Assembly (NCBI GenBank): GCA_046263055.1
Contig: JBHELO010000148.1
Coordinates: forward strand, 1-48,786
DNA length: 48,786 nt
Reading direction: 5' to 3'
DNA from: DATAQC01 sp046263055
GTDB taxonomy: Bacteria > Actinomycetota > Acidimicrobiia > Acidimicrobiales > AC-14
Numbering within the stretch: position 1 is the stretch's first letter; the number at the start of each line of letters is the position of its first letter. The translations under genes and the position numbers were made by a program. The notes beneath the pieces were generated by a model. It was not told where the DNA came from. It saw only the letters and a list, made by a program, of their open reading frames with translations, and ran no database searches. This document shows positions 41,432 through 48,786 of the stretch, piece after piece.

Positions 41432-42780
41432 TCAGGGAAGGCCGAGGGTGCTCAGTGAGCGCTGGAAGTCGACGGCCGCCCGGTGGCTCCCGGCCGTCTC
41501 CACCGCGGCGATCCAGACCAGGGCGCCGCGAGGCAGCATCACCAGCCGGGCCTCGTGGCCCCGGACCGTGGCCGCCAGCATGACCGCCCGCCCGGCCGGC
41601 AGGTCGAGGACCGCCACCGAGCCCTGCACCGTCGCGCCCGGAAGCGGTGCCATCCGGCCCTGGGCCAGGTCCTCGGCCAGCACCGTGGCGTCGAGGGGCT
41701 GGCCGACGTCCACGCGCCCCAGGTCGATGCGGGCGCCCGAGGGGCCGACGGCGGCGAGGACCCCGCCCGGGGCCGGGCCGACGGCGTGCCAGGCGGCGGG
41801 GACGGTGATCGAGGCCCCGGCCGCCGCCAGCGACACCGGCGGGCCGTGGGACGCGGCCAGCGCGGCCACTAGCAGCATGCCGTTGAAGCAGGCATGGGCG
41901 GCCACCGACCCCACCAGGCCCCGGTGCCAGTAGACGAGGCCGAGCACCACCCCCCCATGGCCGCGTAGTACCGGAACTGGGCGAAGCGCAGATGGGCGAC
42001 GCTGAAGGCGGCGGCGCTGACCACCAGTGCGAAGCGCGCCCCGTGCGGGCGGAGCGCCTCGGCCAGGAACCCCCGGAACACCAGCTCCTCGACGAGCGGT
42101 CCCAGCAGCACCAGGACCACGGTGCCGAGGATGAGGGCGGCGGGGCCCGAGGAGGTGAGCAGTCCGGTCACCGGGTCGAGCACCGGGTGGCCGGCGGCCA
42201 GCCGCAGCCCGGCCACCAGCACCACCGCCAGGCCGGCACCGACCACCGCGCCCTCGGCCAGCGCTGGTGCCACCCGCCCGATGCGGGCTACCGGGCGGAC
42301 ACCGAGCACAGTCGAACGAGCCAGGACCCACAGGGCGCACAGGCCGTAGAAGGCGACACCGGCCACCAGCGACAGCCGGATCGCCGGCCCCGTCTCCATG
42401 CCCTGGCTGGAGGCGATGGCCGCGACCTGGAGGACGACGTTGAGCACGATGGTGCCGGCCACCGTGCGACCGGCTCCCGATCCGGCCCGGCTGGACGGCC
42501 CCCGGCGGCGGGCCCAGGCGTCGGCTGCGGCACCGGCCCAGGCGTCGTCCACCGGTTCGGGGAGGGCCAGGGCCCGCAGGCCCCCGGGAGCAGGCGCAGG
42601 ACGGTCGGGGTGGCGTGACCCGCACGCTGCGCACCGCCCGGACCCGGCGTTGACGTAGCCGCAGTCGCACCGCCACAGGGCGATGTGATCCCAGTCCACG
42701 TCGACGTCGACATCGGCCCCGCCAGGGGCCGTCGGGGGCGCCAGCGTCCCTACGGCCCCTGCTCGACCGTTCCTCGCCAT
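41432..42780 (-). pseudogene. CPBP-family (CAAX protease-like) membrane protein, frameshifted at a G7 run
   Basis: Start ATG 42780 after GGGAGGACCG. The first frame gives a zinc-ribbon-like head (C38, C40, C50, C53), several membrane helices, and CPBP motif 1 EELVFRGF (E231, E232, R236) and motif 2 FSVAHL (F259, H263). It then goes out of frame at AAMGG and stops at 41869. The next frame continues VVLGLVYWHRGLVGSVAAHACFNGM, carrying motif 3 (HxxxN), then a 110-residue soluble C-terminal domain ending at 41432. Adding one G to the 7-G run (plus-strand C run 41950-41956) restores one open frame of about 449 codons. CPBP proteins are intramembrane metalloprotease-like proteins. The break is either a real mutation, a phase-variable tract or a sequencing error. 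Confidence 0.82.
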
Positions 42781-43271
42781 CGGTCCTCCCACGGACGCCC
42801 GCGGCCCCTCCGAGGCGCCGTCCCTCTGTTCATCGGCCCGTGGTCCCTCCGGTTGAGGTCAGGGGCGCAGAATGGGTCGAACGGCTCATCGATCGCGGCT
42901 GCGGCAAGGCCGATACACCTGATGGACGCCCATCGCGGTCTCAGGAGGGGCCTCCGGGGGCACCGGGGACGGAGTGCCGGCGCCGGCTCGGCCCGTCGCC
43001 GGACGGCGCTCCCGCCTCCACCGGAGGCGGGCGTACCGAGGGGTGGGTCGCAACCCCAGCCTGCGCCCCACCCCTCGCCAAACTGTGACTTCCGCCACCC
43101 CGACCTCGCGTTCGGTGCCCGGCCGCTCACCCGGGGCACGGCGCCTTGCTAGTGTCCCCGTTCGCCCGACCCCCTCTCCATCGTGCGTCGTACCCGAAGT
43201 CGGGGGGACGAGTCCACTTCTCACCTGCCGGCGCCTCAAGTGCCGGGAGGACGGGAAGGGAGGTGAACAAC
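42781..43271. promoter_or_regulatory. Divergent region between CPBP gene and Gly-rich surface gene
   Basis: 491 bp, no supported gene. Perfect hairpin CCCGCCTCC (43011-43019) / GGAGGCGGG (43023-43031) with a 3-base loop. Ribosome site GGGAGG just before the rightward gene. Promoters for both directions should lie here but no box is clear. Confidence 0.4.
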
Positions 43272-44435
43272 ATGAAGGTTTCGAATCTCCGGTCCATCAC
43301 CAGGCTGTGCCTCACGGTGCTGGCCGGGGCGTTCTCGGCACTGGCCCTGATCCTGTTGCAGTCGGCCGCCGCCAACGCCCAGGCCACGTCGGGGGGCTCC
43401 GGCAGCTCCGGCTCCACCGGAAACGCGACCGCCACCGCAGGCAGCGGCAGCAACGCCGGCTCGGGTGCGGGCAGTGGCTCCACTGCCGGCTCCGGAGGCT
43501 CCGGCAACGCCGGCAACGCCTCGGGCGTGAGGGCAGCCGGAGGCGGCGGAGGCGGCGGCGGAATCGCCAGTGGCACCGCAGGTGCCGGTGGCGCCGCCAC
43601 CAACGCCGCCACCGGCGGCAACAGCGTCTCCGTCAGCTCCGCCAACGGCGGGGCGGGCGGTGGGTCCTCGGTGACCTACCACCCCACCGCAACCAGCGGG
43701 AGCACCGGCGCAGCCACCGCCCAGTCCAGCTCCACCAACACCGGCAACACCGGCAATGCCATCGCCACGGCGGTGTCCGCCCCGGTGGCCATCTCCGGCA
43801 ACTCCGGTGCTACCGGAGCCACCGGGTCGGCGACATCGAACCCCACGGCCGTCAACAGCGGCCTCCTGGGGACGGTGACGGTGGTCGGGGGCGCGGCCAC
43901 GTCGGGAAACTCGGGCAACTCCGGGCCCACCGGCTCGGCCATCGCCGTGGGGGACGCGTCGGCGTCCGCCAACTCGGGGGCGGGGGCTGACGCCACCGCC
44001 CAGTCCGGCACCTCCGGCAACGCCCGCAACGAGGCGATGATCATCGCCCTGGGTGGCGACGGCGGTCCCGGCGGGGTGTCCCTCGTCACCGCCGGTCCCG
44101 GCGGTGCCGCCGTCAACGTCGGCCCCGTGACGGGGGCCGCCATCGCCATCGGCGGCTCCAGCGTGGCCATCGGGTCGTCCGACGGGGGCGCGGGAGGTGG
44201 TGCTGTCGTCAGCGCCAGCCCCGTGGCCACCTCGGGCGGTTCGGGAGCGGCGACGGCCCAGTCCAGTGCCACCAACTCCGGTGACACGGGCGACGCCATC
44301 TCCGACGCCCTCGACAGACCCGTGGCCATGTCGGGCAACTCGGGGCCGACCGGTCCCACCGGTCCGGCCACCAGCAACCCGTCGGCCACCAACCTGGCCA
44401 TCCTCGGCTCCGTCATCGTGCTCGACGAGCTCTGA
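43272..44435 (+). CDS. Secreted Gly/Ser/Ala-rich repetitive surface protein
   Basis: 387 residues, ATG 43272 with GGGAGGTGA 6-14 bases upstream. Signal peptide about 1-38 (LCLTVLAGAFSALALILLQSAAANAQA). The rest is low in charge and rich in Gly, Ser, Ala, Thr and Asn. Residues 115-204 and 294-383 are an ungapped duplication at an offset of 179, sharing GGAGGG, ATSGxxGAATAQSS, PVAxSGNSG and SNPxA blocks. A third partial copy (SGNSGNSGPTGSAIAVG) lies between. No cysteine in the mature part and no clear anchor; it ends VIVLDEL. The composition recalls mycobacterial PGRS-like proteins, but there is no PE domain. Possible matrix or coat protein; function unknown. A perfect palindrome follows. Confidence 0.75.
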   Translation: MKVSNLRSITRLCLTVLAGAFSALALILLQSAAANAQATSGGSGSSGSTGNATATAGSGSNAGSGAGSGSTAGSGGSGNAGNASGVRAAGGGGGGGGIASGTAGAGGAATNAATGGNSVSVSSANGGAGGGSSVTYHPTATSGSTGAATAQSSSTNTGNTGNAIATAVSAPVAISGNSGATGATGSATSNPTAVNSGLLGTVTVVGGAATSGNSGNSGPTGSAIAVGDASASANSGAGADATAQSGTSGNARNEAMIIALGGDGGPGGVSLVTAGPGGAAVNVGPVTGAAIAIGGSSVAIGSSDGGAGGGAVVSASPVATSGGSGAATAQSSATNSGDTGDAISDALDRPVAMSGNSGPTGPTGPATSNPSATNLAILGSVIVLDEL

Positions 44436-44460
44436 CGCTCCCGGGGATGAATCCCGATGA

Positions 44461-44488
44461 CAGGGGCCCCTCCGCGGAGGGGCCCCTG
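44461..44488 (+). terminator. Perfect 14-bp-arm palindrome after the Gly-rich gene
   Basis: A fully symmetrical 28-bp sequence (arms CAGGGGCCCCTCCG and its complement, no spacer) begins 25 bp after the stop codon. There is no T-run, but position and strength make it the likely terminator of the surface-protein gene and an insulator for padR downstream. Confidence 0.7.
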
Positions 44489-44521
44489 TCGCGGCCGGCG
44501 CCAGGCCGCACTGTCGACCGT

Positions 44522-44541
44522 GCTATAGAGTATTGACACAT
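44522..44541. promoter_or_regulatory. AT-rich putative promoter/operator of padR
   Basis: GCTATAGAGTATTGACACAT is a sharp AT-rich island 35-54 bp before the padR start. It includes both a TATAGAGT-like box and TTGACA. The two are in the wrong order for one promoter, so either only one is used or the site is a PadR operator. Confidence 0.35.
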
Positions 44542-44575
44542 ACCGAGCCCAGTCTCCGGCGGCGGAAGGCGGACG

Positions 44576-45115
44576 ATGGCAAAGCCCGAGGACGACCTCT
44601 CCCACCCAAGGGCCCTCCTGCGGCCCTGCCTGCTCCTTCTCCTTGCCGAGCACCCGGGCCACGGCTACGACCTCGTGGAGCGGCTCAAGCCCCTGGGGTT
44701 CGACTGGGGCGGGCCCGGCCCGCTCTACCAGACGCTCCGCCGCATGGAGGACGCCGGCCTGGTCCGCTCCACTTGGGACGCCTCCCAGGCGGGCCCCGCC
44801 CGCCGCGTCTACGAGCTGACGGGGGACGGCGGCGCCACGCTGGCGACCTGGGCGGAAGGGCTCGACCGCCTCACCGGGCTGCTGGGGGAGTACAAGGCCC
44901 GCTACGAGCAGGTGGCAGCGGCGGTGGCCGGCGCCACCGCCCCGGTTCCGCCGGCGCCGGTCACCCCCGCGCCCGCCCCGGGACCCGAGGCACCGCCCCC
45001 GGCCGCCCCCGCCCCAGGACCCGAGACCCCGCCCCCCGCCGGCGACCAGCCCTCGCGGGGACGGGACCGCCGGGTCATCCCCTTCGGGCGTGGCGGCCGC
45101 CGCCGCGGCGGCTGA
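44576..45115 (+). CDS. PadR-family transcriptional regulator
   Basis: 179 residues. Residues 10-75 are the PadR winged helix: LLRPCLLLLLAEHPGHGYDLVERLKPLGF, GPLYQTLRRMEDAGLV and RRVYELTGDGG, the family pattern GHGYel...GxlYxxLrrLExxGlv...rryY.lT. A C-terminal helix (87-115) serves for dimerisation. The tail (120-179) is Pro/Ala-rich with three PxPGPE-type repeats and ends in an Arg-rich patch, an unusual addition. It probably represses its own gene; no exporter is adjacent, so the regulated target is elsewhere. Confidence 0.9.
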   Translation: MAKPEDDLSHPRALLRPCLLLLLAEHPGHGYDLVERLKPLGFDWGGPGPLYQTLRRMEDAGLVRSTWDASQAGPARRVYELTGDGGATLATWAEGLDRLTGLLGEYKARYEQVAAAVAGATAPVPPAPVTPAPAPGPEAPPPAAPAPGPETPPPAGDQPSRGRDRRVIPFGRGGRRRGG

Positions 45116-45152
45116 CCGTCGCCCACCCGCCAGCCGCCTTCGCCCGCAGGCT

Positions 45153-45170
45153 CCGGCCCTTCAGGGCCGG
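45153..45170. terminator. Hairpin between convergent padR and fabF
   Basis: CCGGCCCT (45153-45160) / AGGGCCGG (45163-45170) with a 2-base centre. It overlaps the fabF stop codon and lies 37 bp after padR. A bidirectional terminator by position. Confidence 0.5.
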
Positions 45171-46393
45171 CGGAAGGCCAGGGTCACGTTGTGGCCCCCG
45201 AAGCCGAAGCTGTTGGAGAGGGCGACGTCAACCGCCGCCTCCCGGGCCTCGCCCCGCACCAGGTCCAGACCGCAGTCGGGGTCGGGACGCTCCAGGTTGG
45301 CGGTGGCCGGCAGGAGGCCGCTGCCTAGGGCCCGGATGCAGGCGATGGCCTCCACCACCCCGGCCGCCCCCAGCAGGTGGCCGGTCACCGACTTGGTGGA
45401 CGACACCGCCACGCTTGTGCCCAGGACCTTCCAGGCGGCCCGGGCCTCGGTGCGGTCGTTCAGCACCGTGGAGGTGCCGTGGGCGTTGAGGTAGCCCACG
45501 GCGGCGGCCGGGAGCCGGGCGTCGTCCAGGGCGGCCCGCATGGCGGCGACGGCCCCCTCGCCCTCGGGGTCGGGGGCGGTGAGGTGATGGGCGTCGGAGC
45601 TGGCGCCGTGGCCCGCCACCCGGGCCAGGACGGTGGCGCCCCGGGCCCGGGCGTGGCCCTCCTCCTCCAGCACCAGCGCCCCGCCGGCCTCGCCCGCCAC
45701 GAAGCCGTCCCGATCGGCGTCGAAGGGCCGTGAGGCCCGACCGGGGTCGTCGTTGCGGGTGGAGAGGGCCTTCATCTGGGCGAAGGCGGCGATGCACAGG
45801 GGCGTCACTGCCGCGTCCGACCCGCCGGCGATCATCGCGTCCACCCGACCCAGGCGGATCAGGTCGGTGGCGTCGGCGATCGCGGTCGCCGATGCCGCGC
45901 AGGCCGTCACGGTGCACGACGTGGGACCCCGGGCGCCCGTCTCGATGGCGATCTGGCCGGCCGTCATGTTGGGGATCATCATGGGCACGAGGAACGGGCT
46001 GACCCGGGCGGGGCCCCGGTCGGCCAGCACGCCCGCCTGCTCGGCGATGGTGGCGATCCCCCCCAGGCCGGACGCGAAGACCACGCCCACCCGCCGGGGG
46101 TCGGCGGCCACGTCGAGGCCGCTGGCCGCCACCGCCTGGCGGGCGGCCACCAGCCCCAGCTGGGCGAAGCGGTCGATGCGGCGGGCGTCGCGTACCCCGA
46201 AGTGGTCGGCAGCCACGAAGCCGACGACCTCGGCGGCTATGCGCACCGGCAGGCCGCTCGGGTCGAAGGCCCGGATGGGGCCGACGCCCGACCGTCCGGC
46301 GAGCATCGCCTCCCACGTGCGGTCGACGTCGGGCCCGAGCGGCGTGACGGCGCCCATCCCGGTGACCACCACCCGACGTTCGTCGCTGCCCAC
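45161..46393 (-). CDS. fabF: Beta-ketoacyl-ACP synthase II
   Basis: 410 residues from GTG 46393, with GGAGGGAGAGGACG upstream; the longer frame is not protein-like. Thiolase fold with catalytic C165 (TVTACAAS), H305 (NAHGTST) and H339 (KSVTGHLLGAAG, with K334): the Cys-His-His triad of KAS II. FSNSFGFGGHN-type ending (LSNSFGFGGHNVTLAF) is present. Elongates acyl-ACP with malonyl-ACP. No acpP, fabD or fabG is nearby, so it is an isolated copy. It could be the housekeeping FabF or serve a specialised acyl chain; isolated position does not decide. Confidence 0.93.
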   Translation of the reverse strand: MGSDERRVVVTGMGAVTPLGPDVDRTWEAMLAGRSGVGPIRAFDPSGLPVRIAAEVVGFVAADHFGVRDARRIDRFAQLGLVAARQAVAASGLDVAADPRRVGVVFASGLGGIATIAEQAGVLADRGPARVSPFLVPMMIPNMTAGQIAIETGARGPTSCTVTACAASATAIADATDLIRLGRVDAMIAGGSDAAVTPLCIAAFAQMKALSTRNDDPGRASRPFDADRDGFVAGEAGGALVLEEEGHARARGATVLARVAGHGASSDAHHLTAPDPEGEGAVAAMRAALDDARLPAAAVGYLNAHGTSTVLNDRTEARAAWKVLGTSVAVSSTKSVTGHLLGAAGVVEAIACIRALGSGLLPATANLERPDPDCGLDLVRGEAREAAVDVALSNSFGFGGHNVTLAFRRP

Positions 46394-46493
46394 GTCCGTC
46401 CTCTCCCTCCTCGGTCGCCCAGCTTGCCAGGGCGCCGGCGTCTGCGAGGCCGGCGGCGGGGTGCCGGATGCCTGTGACGGGTAGGGGCCGGGC

Positions 46494-47519
46494 ATGCGGG
46501 TCGTGGTCACCGGGGCCACCGGCAACGTGGGGACCAGCGTGCTGGCCGCCCTGGCCGCGGAGCCGGCGGTGGGCTCCGTCCTGGGCCTGGCCCGCCGCCG
46601 CCCCCAGGTCAACCTGCCCAAGGTGGCATGGGCCACCGCCGACGTCAGCTCATCCGACCTGGCACCCCTGTTCCGGGGCGCCGGCGCCGTCGTCCACCTG
46701 GCGTGGCTCATCCAGCCGTCCCACCACCCCGAGGTCCTGGCCGCCACCAACGTGGCCGGCACCTCCCGGGTCCTTGACGCGGTGGCGGAGGCGCGCGTGC
46801 CGGCATTGGTCTACGCCTCGTCGGTGGGCGCCTACTCGCCGGGCCCCAAGGACCGCCCGGTGGACGAGACGTGGCCGACGGGCGGGGTAGCCACCAGCTT
46901 CTACTCTCGGCACAAGTCGGCCACCGAGCGGCTGCTGGACGCCTTCGAGGAGGCCCGGCCCGGGGTGCGGGTGGTGCGCCTGCGCAAGGCGCTGGTGTTC
47001 AAGCGCGAGGCGGCGTGGGGCATCCGCAAGCTCTTCGTCGGCCGGCTGGTCCCCGGAGCCCTGCTGCGCCCGGACCGCATCCCGTTGGTCCCCCGCCATC
47101 CACGGCTCGTCTTCCAGGTAGTGCACAGCCGCGACGCCGGCGACGCCTACCGCCGGGCCGTGGTGGCCGACGTCCGGGGGGCCTTCAACATCGCCGCCGA
47201 CCCGGTGCTCGACGCCGACGAGCTGGCCCGGGCCCTGGGCGCCCGTACCGTGCCGGTGCCCGGCCCCGTCCTGCGGGCGGCGGCCGACGTGTCGTGGCGA
47301 CTCCACCTCCAGCCCACCCCACCGGGCTGGGTGGACCTCGCGCTCTCCGTGCCGGTGCTCGACACCTCCCGGGCCCGCCGGGAGCTGGGTTGGCGGCCTA
47401 CGGTGGGCGCCGACGAGGCCCTGCGCGAGCTGCTCGAAGGGCTGGCCGACGGCACTGCGGCTCCCACCCCCGCCCTTGCGCCCGGGCGCTCGCCGGCCTC
47501 CAGCCGGTCGGCCCGCTAG
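46494..47519 (+). CDS. NAD(P)-dependent epimerase/dehydratase (extended SDR)
   Basis: 341 residues, ATG 46494. Nucleotide-binding GATGNVG (7-13), VVHLAW, ASSVGAYSPG with the catalytic Ser, and YSRHKSATE with the YxxxK pair, all of the extended SDR fold. A central segment (KREAAWGIRKLFVGRLVPGALLRPDRIPLVP) is typical of actinobacterial NAD-dependent epimerases near VVHSRDAGDAYRRAV. The C-terminal 25 residues are Ala/Pro/Ser-rich. Substrate unknown. It is divergent from fabF and convergent with the SRPBCC gene. Confidence 0.9.
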   Translation: MRVVVTGATGNVGTSVLAALAAEPAVGSVLGLARRRPQVNLPKVAWATADVSSSDLAPLFRGAGAVVHLAWLIQPSHHPEVLAATNVAGTSRVLDAVAEARVPALVYASSVGAYSPGPKDRPVDETWPTGGVATSFYSRHKSATERLLDAFEEARPGVRVVRLRKALVFKREAAWGIRKLFVGRLVPGALLRPDRIPLVPRHPRLVFQVVHSRDAGDAYRRAVVADVRGAFNIAADPVLDADELARALGARTVPVPGPVLRAAADVSWRLHLQPTPPGWVDLALSVPVLDTSRARRELGWRPTVGADEALRELLEGLADGTAAPTPALAPGRSPASSRSAR

Positions 47520-47593
47520 GCGTACTTGGGGCCCTTGAACGGTGTGACGATTTGCCCAGTGGCCCGCTTCAGGCCGCCAGGTTCCCCGGACGT

Positions 47594-47628
47594 GCGGCGA
47601 CCGCGCCGGGGTCCCGGGCGGTCGCCGC
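47594..47628. terminator. Bidirectional terminator between epimerase and SRPBCC genes
   Basis: Perfect 11-bp stem GCGGCGACCGC (47594-47604) / GCGGTCGCCGC (47618-47628) with a 13-base loop, between convergent stops. The left arm shares GGCGACCG with the tandem repeats just downstream. Confidence 0.6.
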
Positions 47629-47636
47629 GGTTCGGC

Positions 47637-47679
47637 GGCGACCGTCAGTTGGCGACCGTCAGTTGGCGACCGTCTAGTT
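47637..47679. repeat. Three tandem copies of a 14-bp unit at the SRPBCC 3' end
   Basis: GGCGACCGTCAGTT at 47637-47650 and 47651-47664, then a third copy with one inserted T (47665-47679) that contains the SRPBCC stop codon. Each unit could pair with the right arm of the nearby terminator (GCGGTCGCC), giving alternative hairpins. Likely slippage expansion. Confidence 0.75.
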
Positions 47680-48129
47680 GTTGTGGACCTGGCCCCGCCA
47701 GGCGCCGGTCTCCTGGCCCCGCCCCTCGATGAAGTCCTTGAAGCGCTCGAGGTCGCCCTCGGCCCGCTTCTCGACGAGCCCGAGCGAGTCGGCGATCTTC
47801 TCGGCCGCGCCCTCGGGCGCGAACTCGAGCTCCAGGGTCACCTCGGTGCGGTCGGTGGCCACCGGGCGGAAGGTGACGGCACCGGCGTTGTCGGCCCCGT
47901 CGGTGTTGCGCCAGGCCACGCCCTGGTCGGGTACCTGGCGGACGATCTCGGCGTTCCACTCCCGGGTGGCGGGGCCGATCTTGGCCACCCAGTGCAGGCG
48001 GGTGTCGTCGAGCTGGGTCACCTGCTCCACACCCTCCATGAACTGCGGGAACTCTTCGAACTGGGTCCACTGGTTGTAGACGGTGGACACCGGGCGATCG
48101 ACTTCGATGGTCTTTCGGACGTGGGCCAT
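47674..48129 (-). CDS. SRPBCC-family (polyketide cyclase/START-like) protein
   Basis: 151 residues, ATG 48129 with a perfect AAGGAGGT (48134-48141 on the complement). The START/Bet v1 cavity fold shows: KTIEVDRPVSTVYNQWTQFEEFPQFMEGVEQVTQLDD (family v.V.aPpe.VydvwtdfedfPrfm.gV..V...d), then WVAKIGPATREWNAEIV and VTLELEFAPEG. Very common in Actinobacteria as stand-alone cyclase/dehydrase-like proteins that bind hydrophobic ligands. Specific ligand unknown. The end of the gene abuts the 14-bp tandem repeats. Confidence 0.9.
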   Translation of the reverse strand: MAHVRKTIEVDRPVSTVYNQWTQFEEFPQFMEGVEQVTQLDDTRLHWVAKIGPATREWNAEIVRQVPDQGVAWRNTDGADNAGAVTFRPVATDRTEVTLELEFAPEGAAEKIADSLGLVEKRAEGDLERFKDFIEGRGQETGAWRGQVHNN

Positions 48130-48276
48130 TGCTACCTCCTTGTAGCGGGCGGGTCGGGTCGCAGCTAGCGGCCGCGGCTCGCGGGCTGCGTCCCCCTCGC
48201 CTCGTACGTACCCGACGGCCGGTCGGCGCCAACGGGCACTGTGACGGGCGTCAGGCGGGGCGGCCGTCGGCCCGGG

Positions 48277-48519
48277 TCAGCGCCCGGGCGCCCGCCACGG
48301 GTCGGGCGCCTCCCAGAGCGTGACGTCGAGCGCGGCGCGCAGCGTGTCGTGGAGCCGGTCGGCGGGCGCCTCGTCATCGAGCTGGCGGAGGGCCTGCTTG
48401 AGGAGGGCCTCGACCAGGCCCAGCTTGTAAGTGTCGAGCTCCAACAGGCCGCCGCCGCCCCGCTGCATGAGGCCCTCGACGTACAGCGGGGGCAGGGACA
48501 TGGACCCGCAGTCTGGCAT
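48277..48519 (-). CDS. Small protein of unknown family
   Basis: 80 residues from ATG 48519, or 74 from ATG 48501 (MSLPPLYVEGLM). Mostly helical: ELDTYKLGLVEALLKQALRQLDD looks amphipathic, then LHDTLRAALDVTLWEAPDPW. Composition is balanced for this GC content, which supports a real gene, but no clear ribosome binding site is seen and I do not recognise the family. Confidence 0.45.
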   Translation of the reverse strand: MPDCGSMSLPPLYVEGLMQRGGGGLLELDTYKLGLVEALLKQALRQLDDEAPADRLHDTLRAALDVTLWEAPDPWRAPGR

Positions 48520-48663
48520 CCGGCCCGGCGCCGGGCGCCCGCGGGGTCAGGGTCGGTCTCAGGGTCATCCCCGATTGCGGAGCCGCCGGCCGGGAGGCGA
48601 CGATGGCCGATACTGGGGTTTACTAGGGCCCGAGCGCCGCCGGCCCACCGAGGAGCACTTCCC

Positions 48664-48786
48664 ATGGCCCTGATGAACCGCCGCAAGCCCGACGACGCCA
48701 AGGCCCCCGACCCCACGGGGGAGGAGCAGCGGGACAAGAACCGCAAGATGGCCATGGTCTTCTGCATCCTGGCCCTGCCCGTGCTG
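48664..48786 (+). CDS. N-terminal part of a small membrane protein (cut by window edge)
   Basis: 41 codons to the window end from ATG 48664, with GAGGAG at 48649-48654. Charged N-terminus rich in Lys/Asp (RRKPDDAKAPDPTGEEQRDK), then a hydrophobic segment starting MAMVFCILALPVL. Probably a short single- or double-helix membrane protein. The remainder lies outside the window. Confidence 0.6.
   Translation, partial: MALMNRRKPDDAKAPDPTGEEQRDKNRKMAMVFCILALPVL

Noticed and set aside
43272..44435. Calling the Gly-rich protein PE-PGRS, or reading its DNA repeats as a CRISPR
   Set aside because: No PE domain; repeats are coding, unequal in length and lack spacer structure.

Overview
The window is about 73% GC with long same-strand gene runs joined by ATGA/GTGA overlaps. 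It carries an actinobacterial-type bcc-aa3 respiratory cluster: a dihaem QcrC, a QcrB with a PDWY motif, and a lipoprotein CtaC with a fused haem c domain. It also has a SARP/AfsR-like regulator and an MprAB-like two-component system. This points to Actinomycetota. The gene order could suit a deep branch such as Acidimicrobiia, but that is inference. No tRNA, rRNA or CRISPR array was seen.

Layout. 1-1.7 kb: the 5' part of an IS66-type transposase cut by the window edge, an ankyrin-repeat protein, and a small YHS metal-binding protein behind a CsoR-like inverted repeat. 1.7-10.2 kb: a complex I-like operon, nuoA - fused NuoB/NuoD-like gene - nuoH - J - K - L - M - N, with no NADH module (EFG) and no NuoI. 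The NuoB/D-like and NuoH-like proteins lack the Fe-S and quinone-site signatures, while most antiporter-type proton-channel residues remain. 10.2-15.9 kb: a SARP/NB-ARC/TPR regulator diverging from two cell-surface proteins (Ig-like and Asp-box propeller). 16-20.6 kb (minus strand): a DesK-like kinase, LuxR-type regulator, ABC exporter and methyltransferase. 20.7-23.9 kb: a PrmC-like methyltransferase, a probable scar of a deleted ABC transporter operon, and a MarR/MFS pair. 24-28.9 kb (minus strand): a LolA-like protein, ABC ATPase, ABC permease, a two-TM protein and a large polytopic membrane protein. 29-31.1 kb: the MprAB-like system, divergent from the LolA-like operon. 31.2-40.9 kb: a Gln-rich small protein, then qcrC-qcrA-ctaC-ctaD-ctaE-small membrane gene-ctaG-qcrB-SpoU methyltransferase in one tightly overlapped operon. 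41-48.8 kb: a CPBP protease broken by a one-base slip in a G7 run, a secreted Gly/Ser/Ala-rich protein with an ungapped 90-residue internal duplication, a PadR regulator, a KAS II (FabF), an NAD(P)-dependent epimerase, a SRPBCC protein and two unrecognised ends.

How the genes work together. The 32-40 kb operon encodes a complete quinol-to-oxygen chain: QcrB/QcrA/QcrC oxidise quinol, and electrons pass through the covalent haems c of QcrC and CtaC to CuA and the CtaD haem-copper centre, with CtaG as assembly factor. The 1.7-10 kb operon looks like a proton-translocating membrane arm that has lost its redox module, so its driving partner is unknown. This is the best candidate in the window for an undescribed system. 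The oxidase itself also departs from the standard pattern at the K-pathway.
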